DNA of 64,000 bases from Sequoia sempervirens (GCA_007258455.2 VDFB02358134.1:216179565-216243564); one strand, 5' to 3'; positions 36,756 through 47,310 are shown, numbered from the stretch's first letter. The notes: generated from the sequence alone by a model not told the origin. Numbers and translations are program-made.

Positions 36756-37571
36756 TTGTTTGATTCAATAGGAAAAGCTGACAGAGTAAAGAAAGAGAAA
36801 ACAAGAGATTTAGAAGAAGAATTAATAAAGGTGAAGAAAGAAAATACAAGTTTAAAATATGAAAAAGATTTTTTAGAAAAAGAATTGGAAAAGTTAAGGA
36901 AAGAAATAGGGGCAGAAAAATGTAATCTTTTAAATGAAATTAGTGGTTATACAAAGGCAATTGAAGGGCTAGAGGATAGGTTAAAGTTTGTGGAACAAAT
37001 AAATAATTTGCAGGTGAAGGAATTGTGCAAACTTAGAGAGAAGAATAAAGAGCTTGAAGAAAAACTAAAACTGTTTGATGAGATTAATATAAAAAATGAA
37101 GAATTGGAACAAAGAATAAAGTTGGTTGATGATTTAGAAGAAAAAGTGAAAAAATTAGAAGCAGAGAATAGTTTATACAAAAATGAAATATCAAGATTGA
37201 ATGAAGAGAATGAATGTTTGAAGGAAAAGAAATCCATATGTGATATTTCTTGTAGTACAAAGGATTTGAATTTGTCAATTGAGAAATGTGTTTTTGCTAA
37301 AGAAGTTTGTGATAAAAACTGTCAAAATGATAATGTTGTTAGATGTAATGGAAATGAAAAAAAGGTTGGTTTAAAGATCATGGAAAGAATGGGATACAAA
37401 GGACAAGGACTAGGAAGGCATGATCAAGGGATGAGAGAGCCAATTAAGCCAATAATGAGGTCAAAGCATGAAGGACTTGAATATGTGATAGGTAAAGGAA
37501 ATAATACAGGTGTAATTAAATTTGTTAAAGAAAAGGAATGTGTGCAATATTGTCATTGTAACAGGAAATGA
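36756..37571 (+). CDS. Coiled-coil plus G-patch protein of the composite element, plus copy
   Basis: The frame runs 271 codons. The true start is probably codon 5 of this frame, which is ATA here but ATG in the inverted copy, so this copy seems to have lost its start. Residues about 10-165 are a Glu/Lys/Leu-rich coiled coil with heptad character. Residues about 205-245 form a G-patch: GLKIMERMGYKGQGLGR followed by HDQGM and PI. It ends at a TGA inside a zinc knuckle (CNRK-stop-HTKDRCW), probably a former Gly codon. Likely a Gag-like RNA-binding factor of a non-autonomous element; the role is inference. Confidence 0.75.
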   Translation: MFDSIGKADRVKKEKTRDLEEELIKVKKENTSLKYEKDFLEKELEKLRKEIGAEKCNLLNEISGYTKAIEGLEDRLKFVEQINNLQVKELCKLREKNKELEEKLKLFDEINIKNEELEQRIKLVDDLEEKVKKLEAENSLYKNEISRLNEENECLKEKKSICDISCSTKDLNLSIEKCVFAKEVCDKNCQNDNVVRCNGNEKKVGLKIMERMGYKGQGLGRHDQGMREPIKPIMRSKHEGLEYVIGKGNNTGVIKFVKEKECVQYCHCNRK

Positions 37572-37880
37572 CATACAAAGGATAGATGTTGGGATTTACA
37601 TCCATGCAGAATTTGTGGTTTGAAGAGTCATTCTGAAAAGACATGTTGGAACGGAGAGTGCAAGAAGGATTCTATGGTAGGTTGTATAAAAATAGATTGT
37701 GGATGGAATTACGGATCAAGTTGGCAAAAGATGGCAGGCATGTTCAAAAGGTTGTTCAAGTGGAAATGTTCTTATGAAAGAAATCAAGAGAGATTTGTTG
37801 GTCTGGCAAGACATCAAAGAAGGTGGAAAGTTACAAATAGTGAGTTTGCAGAGAAGAAGACTTCCAGTTTGAAGTTCTGA
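37560..37880 (+). pseudogene. Zinc knuckles and basic tail of the same protein, after a stop
   Basis: The frame continues in phase after the TGA with HTKDRCWDLHPCRICGLKSH and SEKTCW. CRICGLKSHSEKTC is a perfect C-x2-C-x4-H-x4-C knuckle; the preceding one is degraded. A basic, Trp- and Lys-rich stretch follows to the stop at 37,880. This resembles the RNA-binding C-terminus of Copia Gag. Confidence 0.65.
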
Positions 37881-38095
37881 AAATTTGAAGTTTGAATGAC
37901 TGCCACAGCAGTGGGATGAGAGTTGAAAAGAGATGAGGAAAGAGATCTGCAAATCATAGAGATGGTTTGAAGTTTGAAGACTTGGACAAAGACAAAGGCA
38001 TTGTCAAGTTTGAAGATATCAAGCAAAGAAAAGAATTTGAAAAGTCAGCAGTCAAGAGCAAGAAAATTTATGCAGTAGCATTTGAGGTCGAAATT

Positions 38096-38103
38096 AGGGG
38101 GAG
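38096..38103 (+). other. Polypurine tract
   Basis: AGGGGGAG directly before LTR B, the usual plus-strand primer of Copia-type elements. Confidence 0.75.
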
Positions 38104-38523
38104 TGTTGGGAAATGTAATTTCTCCCTCAAATAAGATGTAAAAATATTAATTAAATTAGAAGTTTCTAGAGGTTCCAGCTGGACTAGAGATTAGGAATTA
38201 AGTAAAATTTGGTAAAGTTCTAGAAGTTATTTTTATGTCAGTTAGAGTTGGATAAATTCTAGAAGTTTAGGGTTAGGTAAATTCTATAAACTTATTTTAT
38301 GTCAACCAAGGTAAAATAATATGTCAGCCTATATTCTAGATTATTCTAAATGTATCTAAAAGTCCTTTATATAAGAGGCAGATGTAAACCATTTTTTGGG
38401 CAAGCAATTCAATACAAGTATTTGGAGCAACAGCTCATATTTTATTTGTGTGTGCGTTTATTTATGAATTGCTGAATTTGTATTTGCTTATTAGTGTTGA
38501 TCTGTATCCATCCACCCCTATCA
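38104..38523 (+). repeat. LTR B of the composite (internal)
   Basis: 420 bases, TGTTGGG to CCTATCA, with TTTATATAAG at 38,366-38,375 as a TATA box. Differs from LTR C at about 2.5% of positions by eye. Its terminal CA is joined directly to AACTTCTTCAGC of the inverted copy. Confidence 0.85.
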
Positions 38524-39075
38524 AACTTCTTCAGCAAAAACACATTTCTCAATTGACAAATTCAAATCCTCTGTACTACAAGAAATATCACATATGGATT
38601 TCCTTACCTTCGAACATTCATTCTCTTCATTCAATCTTGATATTTCATTTTTGTATAAACTAATCTCTTCTTCTAATTTCTTCGCCTTTTCTTTTAAATC
38701 ATCAACCAATTTCATTCTTCGTTCCAATTCCTCATTCTTTTCCTTGATCTGCTCAAACAATTTTAGCTTTTCTTCAAGCTCATTATTCTTCTCTTTAAGT
38801 TTGGATGATTTCTTTACCTGCAAATTATGTATTTGTTCCACAAACTTTAACCTATCATCTAGCTCTTCAATTGCCTCTGTATAATTACTAATTTCATTTA
38901 AAAGATTACATTTTTCTGCCCCCATTTCTTTCCTTAATTTTTCCAATTCTTTTTCTAAAAAATCCTTTTCACATTTTAAACTTGTATTTTCTTTCTTCAC
39001 CTTTATTAATTCTTCTTCTAAATCTTTTGTTTTCTCTTTCTTTACTCTATCAGCTTTTCCCATTGAATCAAACAA
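38524..39075 (-). pseudogene. Coiled-coil protein, inverted copy, truncated before the G-patch
   Basis: Minus strand, 184 codons, about 86% identical in protein to the plus copy. The likely start codon ATG (MGKADRVKKEKTKDLEEELI) is intact at codon 5. The reading is cut at the fusion to LTR B just after SIEKCVFAEEV, so the G-patch and zinc knuckles are missing. Internal DNA differs from the plus copy by about 5%, somewhat more than the LTRs differ. Confidence 0.75.
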
Positions 39076-39385
39076 ATAATCTTACCTTACTTTTATAATC
39101 TTTGTCTGCCTTCACTCTTCCACAATTTCCTTCAACAACTACGGCTGTATCTTTCTTTCTTCAGATCAATAAATTGCAATTTACAAAATTTCTTCTTGCC
39201 TGGGCTGATTTTTTCTTATCTGCAAACCTCCACTTTGATCTTTTCTTCAATTTGGTGCCCACAATCTACAAACACAACCTGGAAAATATTTCTTTCAACA
39301 ACACTTGCTCCAGCAATGGATCTTCACAAATTATTTAACAACAAATTCTTTCACAACTGTCTTCTCTCGAGGGTCTTCAACCATA

Positions 39386-39398
39386 GGCTCTGATACCA
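39386..39398 (-). other. Primer binding site next to LTR C
   Basis: Minus-strand TGGTATCAGAGCC, same as beside LTR A, confirming that LTR C is a 5' LTR in inverted orientation. Confidence 0.8.
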
Positions 39399-39401
39399 CT
39401 T

Positions 39402-39823
39402 TGATAGGGGTGGATGGATACAGATCAACACTAATAAGCAAATACAAATTCAGCAATTCATAAATAAACACACACAAAAATAAAATATGAGCTGCTGCTC
39501 CAAATACTTGTATTGAAAATTTCTTGCCCAAAAAATGGTTTACATCTGCCTCTTATATAGAGGACTTTTAGATACATTTAGAATAATCTAGAATATAGGC
39601 TGACATATTATTTTACCTTGGCCGACATAAAATAAGTTTATAGAATTTACCTAACCCTAAACTTCTAGAATTTATCCAACCCTAACTGACATAAAAATAA
39701 CTTCTAGAACTTTACCAAATTTTACTTAATTCTTAATCTCTAGTCCAGCTGGAACCTCTAGAAACTTCTAATTTAATTAATATTTTTACATCTTATTTGA
39801 GGGAGAAATTACATTTCCCAACA
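39402..39823 (-). repeat. LTR C of the composite (inverted, outer end)
   Basis: 422 bases. On the minus strand it begins TGTTGGG at 39,823 and ends CCTATCA at 39,402, with a TATATAAG box. It forms the right border of the unit, next to ACTTT. Confidence 0.85.
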
Positions 39824-39828
39824 ACTTT

Positions 39829-40190
39829 GAATTTGCTTCACGTGATGGAAAATAGAATGGGCAACGCATGGGAATTAAACCTGCCTGTGGTGAAGTGTGA
39901 GGAGCCAAAACTGGCTGCAATGAATTTGAAGGAAACATAACTTGCGTCCCATTGGTGAGACTAAACTCCCATGACAAGGTTGTTCCAAACGTTGCGTAGC
40001 CTATGCTTGGGATTTGAAACCATTCATTCGACCTTGGTGAATCTAAGTGTTGCCAATGTGCTGTTGAAGCATATTTGAAATTAATTTTGGATGTGAAAAC
40101 TGTGAATCACAGCCACTCCCAACATCATTGATAGGCAAATATTCATTTGTTGAACCCCTCTATTTGTGCAAATCTAGAAAAAATTTCTTG
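39829..40190 (-). pseudogene. Copia integrase-RT linker, proximal half
   Basis: Minus strand. After the integrase region it continues as a Ser/Pro/Thr-rich linker (SLTNGTQVMFPSNSLQPVLA block) up to the composite insertion site, with several stops in the other frames. It continues at 36,161 once the insertion is removed. Confidence 0.55.
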
Positions 40191-40890
40191 TTGAAGACAA
40201 TATCTGGAATACGAATGAATTTATTTGCAACCGGATTCCACAATCTAAAGTCATACTGATCTTCTCCATACCTGACAAATATACACAATTTAGATTTGAA
40301 ATCCAACTTCGTTCATTTCTCTTTCAAAATATGAATAAAAGCTTCATAGCCAAACACCCATAAATGACTATAGATAATTCACTTTCCAAGCCATCTCTCC
40401 TTCAAAGTATCGAAATCCAAATGAGAAGAGGGGTTGTGATTAATCAAATACACTATCGTGTTAACTGCTTTTGCCCAAAACTCTTTGCCCAAACCTCATT
40501 AGAGAGCATGCTTCAAGCCCTCTCTAGAATTGTCCAATTCAATCTCTCAACTGCACCATTCTCTTGAGGCATAAATGGTACAACCTTAATATGCTAAATA
40601 CCATTATCTTCACAATAACCATCAAATTTTGAAGAATAAAATTTGTCTCCATTATTCATTTTCAAACATTTAATCTTGTTCCCTATTTGGTTTTCAACAA
40701 TAGCTTTAAAAATCTTGAGATTTCCTATTGAGCATATAAACCCATACCTTTCGAGTGCAATCATCAATAAATGAAACAAAATAATTGGCTCTTCCATACA
40801 AGGTTACCTTTGTAGGACTGAACACGTTGGAGTGCACAAGCTCCAAAGGCCTTGTCTTTTTGTCATGCCCAGTCTTCGATAAACTGATCT
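40190..40890 (-). pseudogene. Copia integrase core, inactive
   Basis: Minus strand. Recognisable blocks are YGRANYFVSFIDDCTRKVWV, LKMNNGDKF and MPQENGAVERLN, then YDFRLWNPVANKF at the C-terminal end. The Asp normally in the LRSDNGGEF block is Asn here, and several stops and frameshifts interrupt the frame. The integrase of this Ty1/Copia element is therefore dead. Confidence 0.8.
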
Positions 40891-40894
40891 TCCT

Positions 40895-41134
40895 CTATTT
40901 GTCATATAGACAATGCTCACATAGGTCCAAATCCACAAACTTTATTCCCAGAAGATGATCTCTTTTGAGCAAGAATTCAAGCCCTTTCTTGTTCATGTGC
41001 CTAGGCCTTTTATGCCATAGTTTTGTTTCATTGTTCACAAGCATCATCGCTACTCCCACTTTAGTGAGACTATCTAGCACAAATAATGTGCCCAATTTTC
41101 TACCCCTTGTAACCACTAACACCCCTTTAGTCAT
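40895..41134 (-). pseudogene. Copia GAG-pre-integrase (HHCC-like) region
   Basis: Minus strand: WHKRPRHMNKKGLEFL followed by GIKFVDLDLCEHCLYDK, the zinc-binding N-terminal block of Copia integrase. It is open over 79 codons. Confidence 0.8.
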
Positions 41135-41199
41135 CTTCTAAGAATTTGAAGAAAAAGTGATGCTACATCCTTAAGCATCAAGTTGTCCCACAGAAGTCG

Positions 41200-41470
41200 G
41201 ATTTCTTTTTAATTTCAGAGCATGTCTTACATTGTGCAATAACCACTTGTTTTTATTCTTCAACCTTAACATCACGTTACCTTTTCCAATAATCTCACAT
41301 GTCTTGTTATCACCAAGATATACTTTACCAAATCTATCTTCTTGATAATTTTAGAAGGCTTATCGACATGAAGTTGCATAAAATGATGCATCATAACCAA
41401 TACCCATGACTCTATTGTAGTTTCACCTATTGACAAGACTAGAACACTTTCATATTTTTCATACGTGGTC
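41200..41470 (-). pseudogene. Copia protease region, degraded
   Basis: Between the zinc knuckle and the GAG-pre-integrase block, where Copia protease belongs. Weak blocks such as the LRLKNKNKWLLHNVRHALKL stretch remain; the active-site DSG is not identified. Confidence 0.5.
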
Positions 41471-41496
41471 TTAACTTCATTGTCCTTTGATTGGTT

Positions 41497-41700
41497 CTAC
41501 GCCTTTTTATATGACCAACAATTCTTTATTGTATATCTTTTTCCACAAAACCAACAACCTCCATTTATTCCCCTTGACATTGATCTCCTCATTGATTTTG
41601 ATCTTCTTCTATGGTTATATCTCCCCTTGTCTTGATTTTTACCTCTATTACCAAAAATCAAGGCATCACCAGATCTGGTTCTTTGATTTTTCCTTCGCAT
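41497..41700 (-). pseudogene. Copia Gag basic region and zinc knuckle
   Basis: Arg/Ser/Lys-rich stretch followed by CWFCGKRYTIKNCW, a knuckle whose His is replaced (C-x2-C spacing kept). It follows the capsid part at 41,732-42,016. Confidence 0.7.
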
Positions 41701-41731
41701 ATCATCCCTGAGAAGAGTTGTAGCAACATCA

Positions 41732-42046
41732 TCAAACTTGAGTTTTTTTCCTGGATATGGAGGTGTTGATCACCATCACAACCCCTTCCCAACTATTTGG
41801 AAGAGAACACAACAATAAGATGGCTTTGATTTCATCATCCAACATGATATTTACCAAAACCAATTGGTTGATAAGAGTGTTGAATTCATTCAAGTGGTTT
41901 GATACAATGCCTCCTTCCTTCATTTTCAAATTATATAATTTTTTCATGAGGTAAACCTTGTTCGAAGCTGAAGCCATCTTGTACATGTCAATCAATTTGT
42001 CCCACAACTCTTTCAAGGTCTTTTCTATTATGACATTGAAGAAGAC
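41732..42046 (-). pseudogene. Copia Gag capsid part, C-terminal side of the Gypsy insertion
   Basis: Minus strand: MKELWDKLIDMYKM, NHLNEFNTLINQLVL and LLLCSLPNSWEGVVM blocks of the UBN2-type Gag. The N-terminal part lies at 48,018-48,178; the Gypsy element splits the gene at the AAGAC site. Confidence 0.8.
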
Positions 42047-42753
42047 TGATGCAGGAGCATCCAGTGGTGTAAGGGCAATCTTAAATCACCCAAAATAGTC
42101 AAATTTCAAGTTTCTCAGTTATTAGATGTTTTTAAATTTTTGGATACCCTTTTTGTCATAATGAAATTCCCAATTTACGGTTTTTATTTTCTATTCCTGG
42201 GTTGAAAGATATTGCAATTTTAGTTTCCCAGATTTGCACCTGAAAATCTTCTGAGTTAGAATTGAGGCACTTAGAGCTCCCGAAATGGCCCTGAAACTTA
42301 CCAAAATTAGCATAGCAATTTCAAGTGCATTATTGACTTCAAGACTTTTCCAATAGTTCAAATGGTTCATGAATCGGAGTCCCAGATCAAAAGTTATGGC
42401 CCCGGGAAGTTGGTGCACTTTGTAGAAGATACAATTGCAAATGCTCTTTTGAAATTTGAACTTCATGTTGTAAATTTTCGGCGCCAAACCGCCTAAACTC
42501 AAATTTGAATGTTTTTTTGGCTCCAAACTAATGAGGAGCTCTATTTATGGGCAGGTTTCTAATTTTTGGGTAACTTTTTGGGGACAAGCTCTCATATTGC
42601 GAAAGGGTGATTCTATAGCTTACTGTACCTTGCATGTGTTGTAGAACTTGGTTATTTGAGATCCTCTGCATGTAAGAAGCTCAATTTTCTGAATAATAAA
42701 ATTATTCTCTTATTTGTGAGTTATTTTCTAAGTCTTGGGCTACGCCCTCATCA
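42047..42753 (+). repeat. 5' LTR of the chromovirus
   Basis: 707 bases, TGATGCAGG to CCTCATCA. Matches the 3' LTR throughout. Confidence 0.92.
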
Positions 42754-42755
42754 AG

Positions 42756-42767
42756 TGGTATCAGAGC
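42756..42767 (+). other. Primer binding site of the chromovirus
   Basis: TGGTATCAGAGC two bases after the LTR, complementary to initiator Met tRNA. Confidence 0.88.
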
Positions 42768-42850
42768 GGGTTTTCTTGAGCGTGTGGACAGATCGTTGAT
42801 CATGAGGTAGTTCGCACCAGAACCATGGTTGTTAGTTGAGGTCAAGAAAG

Positions 42851-43740
42851 ATGCCTCCAAGAGTGATTCCTGGTAGGCGTGCTGGTGTCAGAGGTGGTCG
42901 AGGCCACAAAAATGTTGGTGGAAGAGATGCACTGGCAGCCTTCCAAAGACAGATTGATGTGTTATAAGAGCAGATGAGAAGAGGGTTAAACCTGAGGGAG
43001 GAAAGTGAGGATGAAGGAGAGGAAGAAGGTTCAAATGTAGAAGAGGAAGAAGCAATTGATCAAGACCAAATGTAGCTAATAAGGGTCATTTTGAAGATCA
43101 GGAAAAGACCCAAAGCAGAAGTCCCTAGTTATTCCGGAAGTTTTAACCCAGAAGAGTTGATCGACTGGATCAACGTGCTAGAAGAATATTTTGAGTATGA
43201 GGAAATAAAGGACCCAGATCAGGTTAAGTTTGCGAAAATGAAGCTAAAGGGCCATGCCAGTATTTGGTGGAAAGAGGTCCAGTTGGAAAGAAATCGAAGA
43301 GGAAAAGAAATATCACTAGATGGGATCGCATGGTAGAGAAACTAAATAAGCAGTTCATACCAGTGGACTATGAGTTAGATTTGTTGAAGAAATTGCAAGG
43401 GTTGAAGCAAGGAAGCATATTTGTGAAAGAATATAATGAATATTTTCACAAGATAATCATCAGAACGGACCACACAGAGACCAATAAGGAGAAGGTAGCC
43501 CGATATCTTGATGGGTTATGACCGAGAATTCAGGAGGAGTTAAGCCTAGTCAGAATGACTACCATTGAAGATGTGTATCAGTTTGCTCTGAAGGTGGAAG
43601 AGAAGCTAAACAAAAGATTTGATGGCAAGCAAAAAGGACGAGGAGGTCAAAGTGGAAGGGGCAGTGGAAGACCTTCAGGAAGCCGAAATGATGATGAAAA
43701 GAAAAGTGAAGATGTGGGTACCAGAAAGCCAAAGGAATGA
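42851..43740 (+). pseudogene. Chromovirus Gag
   Basis: Starts MPPRVIPGRRAGVRGGRG at 42,851 and continues in one frame through two stops to the Retrotrans_gag domain: KMKLKGHASIWWKEVQLERN, then after a frameshift near 43,300 VEKLNKQFIPVDYELDLLKK and FVKEYNEYFHKI. A Gly/Arg/Ser-rich tail ends the frame. A zinc knuckle (YQCGEEGHRAYECP) is readable near 43,838. Confidence 0.85.
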
Positions 43741-43989
43741 CAACTTCTATGCCCTCATGATCAAAAGGTGGTGATCAAAGAGGTAGAGGATGAGGGAGAT
43801 ATGGACAAGGATCTGGAAGAGGTGGTTTCAAGGAACGTATTTCCAGTGTGGTGAAGAAGGGCATCGAGCCTATGAATGTCCACAACACCAAGGAAGGGTA
43901 GACAAAAGGCCGGTTCGTGGAAGGGTTGCATGCAGATGAGGAGGCCCAATCCGAACATTCAAATGATGCTGAAAGGGGAGAAGCCCTAG

Positions 43990-44400
43990 TGACTGAGGAA
44001 AAGGAACCAGAACATAGGAAGAATCTATTTCGCACAAGGTGCAAGTGTGAAGGAAAATGTTGTGATGTCATTATTGATGGTGGGAGCACCGATAATCTAG
44101 TGTGAGAAAAGATGGTCACAAAGTTGAAACTGGAGAGGGAAAGGCACCCGCATCCGTATCGGATTGCTTGGTTGCAGAAAGACCACAAATTTTTGGTCAA
44201 TGAGTAGTGCCTAGTAAAGTTTAAGATCGGGAGCTACCATGATGAGGTACTCTGTGATATCATCCCCATGGATGCATGTCACATGTTGTTGGGGAGGCCG
44301 TGGCAGTTCAATAGGCGAGCTATACATGATGGCCATGCAAACACTTATTCCTTGACAAAAGGATGGGGTTCATCACAAGTTGAAACCCCGAAGGAGTGAA
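43990..44400 (+). pseudogene. Chromovirus aspartic protease
   Basis: CDVIIDGGSTDNLV (about 44,062-44,103) is the active-site block, with Asp retained, followed after an in-frame TGA by the DIIPMDACHMLLGRPWQF block (about 44,262-44,315). At least two stops interrupt it. Confidence 0.82.
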
Positions 44401-44499
44401 GAAAAGGTATGGTAGTGCTAGAATTTGTTATGTAGATGGAAGAAAATTTTTAGAAGGTATGAAGCATGGCGTGTGTGTTATGCATTGATTCCTAGAGTA

Positions 44500-45409
44500 A
44501 GGAGGATAATGAGAAGGTTCCAGAAGAAGTTTCTGGGATGTTGGATGAGTTTCAAGATATTGTTTCTGATAATGTACTTGAGGGTTTGCCACCAATAAGA
44601 AGATCAGTCATCAGATTGACTTGATTCCTGGAGCTAGTTTGCCAAATAAGGCAGCTCATAGAATGACTCCAGCAGAAAATGAGGAGTTGAACACACAAGT
44701 TCAAGAGTTGTTGAGAAAGGGTTTGCTATAGGAGAGTTTGAGTCCATGTGCAGTACCTGCAGTACTAGCACCAAAAAAGGATGGGGAGTGGAGGATGTGT
44801 ACAGATTCCTGAGCCATAAACAAGATAACAATCAAGTACAGATTTCCCCTACCAAGGATGGATGACCTAATGGACTGTTTGAGTGGACCTTAGTACTTCA
44901 CAAAGATTGATTTGAAGAGTGGATATCACCAGATCCGGATTCGAGAGGGAGATGAATGGAAGACTACCTTCAAGACCAAAGAGGGCCTGTACAAGTGGTT
45001 AGTCATGCCTTTTGGGCTAACCAATGCACCGAGCACATTCATGCGGCTCATGAACAAGGTACTAAAAGAATTTCTGGGAAGTTTTGTTATTGTGTATTTA
45101 GATGATATTTTGATTTTCAATAAGATGTTGGATGAGCATTTGATGCATATTCGGAGAGCCTTTGAGAAGTTAAGAGAAGAGAAACTATTGATTAATCTAA
45201 AGAAGTGTAGTTTTGTGAAGAGGGAGTTAGTGTACTTGGGGTTTGTTGTCTCAGCAGAAGGTCTCAAGATGGACCAAGAGAAGGTGAAGGCTATTCTAGA
45301 ATGGCCTACCCCAAGAACTGCTACCGAGGTGAGATATTTCCATGGTTTGGCTAGTTTTATAGAAAGTTCATTAGAAACTTTAGTAGTATTTGTTAACTTT
45401 AGAAGGTAA
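44500..45409 (+). pseudogene. Chromovirus reverse transcriptase
   Basis: Blocks in order: [67 protein letters not shown] and [16 protein letters not shown]. The catalytic YLDD is intact. Nonsense codons occur upstream of 44,912 and the frame shifts near 45,400. Confidence 0.9.
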
Positions 45410-45419
45410 CAGAGCAACA

Positions 45420-45790
45420 TGTTCTAGCCCTCCCAGATTTCAACAAGGTGTTTCAGGTAGATTGTGATGCCAATGGTTGTGCCATTGGAGCAGTGTTGAG
45501 CCAAGAAGGTAAGCCCATTGCCTATTTTAGTGAAAAGTTAAATGATGCCAAGAGAAAGTATTACAGTATGATCAAGAATTTTATGCAATAGTTCAAGCAT
45601 TAAAGAAATGGAGACATTATTTGTTGCGAAGGAATTTGTTCTATATCTCGATCCTCGGGCCTTGCAATACCTAAATAGTCGAAAATTAAATGAGAGCATA
45701 TGAAATGGGTAGAGTTTTTGAAGAGTTATACCTTTGTTTTGAAACATAGGAGTGGGAAGTCAAATAGGGTTGCAGATGCCTTAAGTAGGA
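45420..45790 (+). pseudogene. Chromovirus RNase H
   Basis: [20 protein letters not shown] and [17 protein letters not shown], then, after frameshifts, FVLKHRSGKSNRVADALSRR. This is the usual plant Gypsy RNase H layout, broken by at least two frameshifts. Confidence 0.82.
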
Positions 45791-45949
45791 GGCATACATT
45801 GATGACAAAGATGCAGATTGAAGTGGTTGGGTTCAATGAACTTAAGACACTGTACGCAGAAGATCCTAATTTCACAGAGGCTTGGAAAGCTTGCAAGGAA
45901 CCTGTTACAGTGGATAAGACAAGGTGGTTGGATTTCATAATCCAGGATG

Positions 45950-47060
45950 GCATGTTATTTAAGGGAAGTTAGTTGTGTATCTCGAGGAGTTCCATGAGGG
46001 AGAACCTGATAAAGGAGAAGCATAATGGAGGAATGGCAGGACATTTTGGTCGGGATAAGACCATTGCCATTATTAGTGAACATTATTATTGGCCTCAGTT
46101 GTCATAGGATGTGAAGAAGTTTGTACAAAGTTGCAAGGTATGTCATATGGATAAAAGAGTGAGCCAGAATACATGCTTATATAAGCCCTTACTTGTACCA
46201 GAGAGGCCATGGGAGGATATAAGTATAGACTTTGTTCTTGGTTTGCCAAGGATACAACGAGGGAATGATTCAGTCTTTGTGGCGGTTGATAGGTTTTCAA
46301 AGATGGCACATTTCATTCCATGTCAGAAGACCCATGATGCAGTCCACATTGCTGACTTGTTCTTCAAAGAGGTGGTGAGGCTACATGGTCTGCCAAAGAG
46401 TATTGTTTCAGATCGTGACACCAAATTTGTGGGGTACTTTTGGAGGACCTTGTGGAAGAAGCTGAAGACAGAGTTGAAGTTCAGTTCTGCACACCATCCA
46501 CAAACAGATGGGTAGACAGAGGTTGTTAACAGGATTCTGGGTAACCTACTAAGATGTTTGGTAGGAGATAAACCCAAGGGATGGGACTTGATCTTACTCC
46601 AGGAAAAATTTTCTTACAAAAATTCTATTAACAAAAGCATTGGTAGATCACCATTCCAGATTGTGTATGGAGGTAGCCCTAGAACAGCTCCAGAATTGAG
46701 GAAGATGGACCAAGAGAAGAAAATAAGTGCTGAAGCCGAAGATTTTGCAGAGCACATCAAGAATATATATGAGAAGGTACGAGAACATATTAATAAGATG
46801 AATATGAAATATAAGGCTAAGGCAGATCAGAAAAGGAGGAATAAGGAGTTTCAGATTGGTGATGAAGTGATGGTCCACTTGACGAAAGAAAGGTTTCCAA
46901 TGAGAACATATAACAAATTGAAGATGAAGAAGTTTGGTCCCTGTAAAATTTTGAAGAGGCATGATTCAGGGAATGCATATGAGGTAGAGTTTTCAGATGG
47001 ATTCAACATTTCCCCTGTGTTCAACATTTTAGATTTGACAAAGTATCATGAAGGTGGAGC
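45950..47060 (+). pseudogene. Chromovirus integrase
   Basis: The HHCC zinc-binding part ([22 protein letters not shown]; about 46,020-46,150) is interrupted by one TAG. The core has [20 protein letters not shown] and, after another TAG, TEVVNRILGN, so D, D and E are all readable. The C-terminal GDEVMVHLTKERFP and KKFGPCKILKRHDSGNAYEV blocks are typical of plant chromoviruses. Confidence 0.88.
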
Positions 47061-47119
47061 AGAGGAAGTACCAACAATGGAACAGTGTGGGATTCTAGCA
47101 CCCACTTCAGTAAAGGAGG

Positions 47120-47258
47120 AGATTGAGAAATCTTGGATAGTCGTGTGGGAAGGAGTACCAAGAATAGGTAGTATGAAGAATATCCGGTGAAATGGAAATG
47201 AAGGTATGTTGAAGATTCATCCTAGTTGCCTAAGGTAGAGGTTGACCGTTTGGGTTTT
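47120..47258 (+). pseudogene. Degraded chromodomain
   Basis: In another frame from the integrase end, with stops at three positions: EKILDSRVGRSTKNR, YEEYPVKWK, RYVEDSS and LPKVEVDRLGF. This matches the chromodomain of plant chromoviruses and classifies the element. Confidence 0.75.
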
Positions 47259-47310
47259 CCTCCACCATCTGAGATGTGACGGGGTCACTTCTCAAATTAC
47301 CCTGGGTGTC

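Larger units (their letters stand above)
36162..39823. mobile_element. Composite inverted-dimer Copia-type element with U3 ends on both sides
   Basis: Order on the plus strand: LTR A (+), internal region (+), LTR B (+), truncated internal region (-), LTR C (-). Both outer ends begin TGTTGGG, i.e. both are LTR starts. The whole unit is flanked by ACTTT (36,157-36,161 and 39,824-39,828), a single perfect 5-base target duplication, and sits in Copia linker sequence that is continuous once it is removed. LTR B ends at its complete terminal CA (38,523) and is joined there to an internal site of the inverted copy, equivalent to position 37,307 of the plus copy. The unit encodes a coiled-coil G-patch protein but no polymerase or integrase. 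Confidence 0.88.

Noticed and set aside
36756..36770. Start of the coiled-coil protein at 36,756
   Set aside because: The first codon there is TTG, an unlikely plant start. The likely start, codon 5, is ATG in the inverted copy and ATA in this one.
36162..38523. The plus-strand copy as an ordinary insertion into the inverted copy
   Set aside because: Its left flank is ACTTT and its right flank AACTT, which is native internal sequence of the family. Nothing of the inverted element lies left of 36,162, and ACTTT pairs exactly with the right border at 39,824.
44926..45420. Minus-strand frame of 164 codons over the Gypsy RT
   Set aside because: It is the antisense shadow of the reverse transcriptase.
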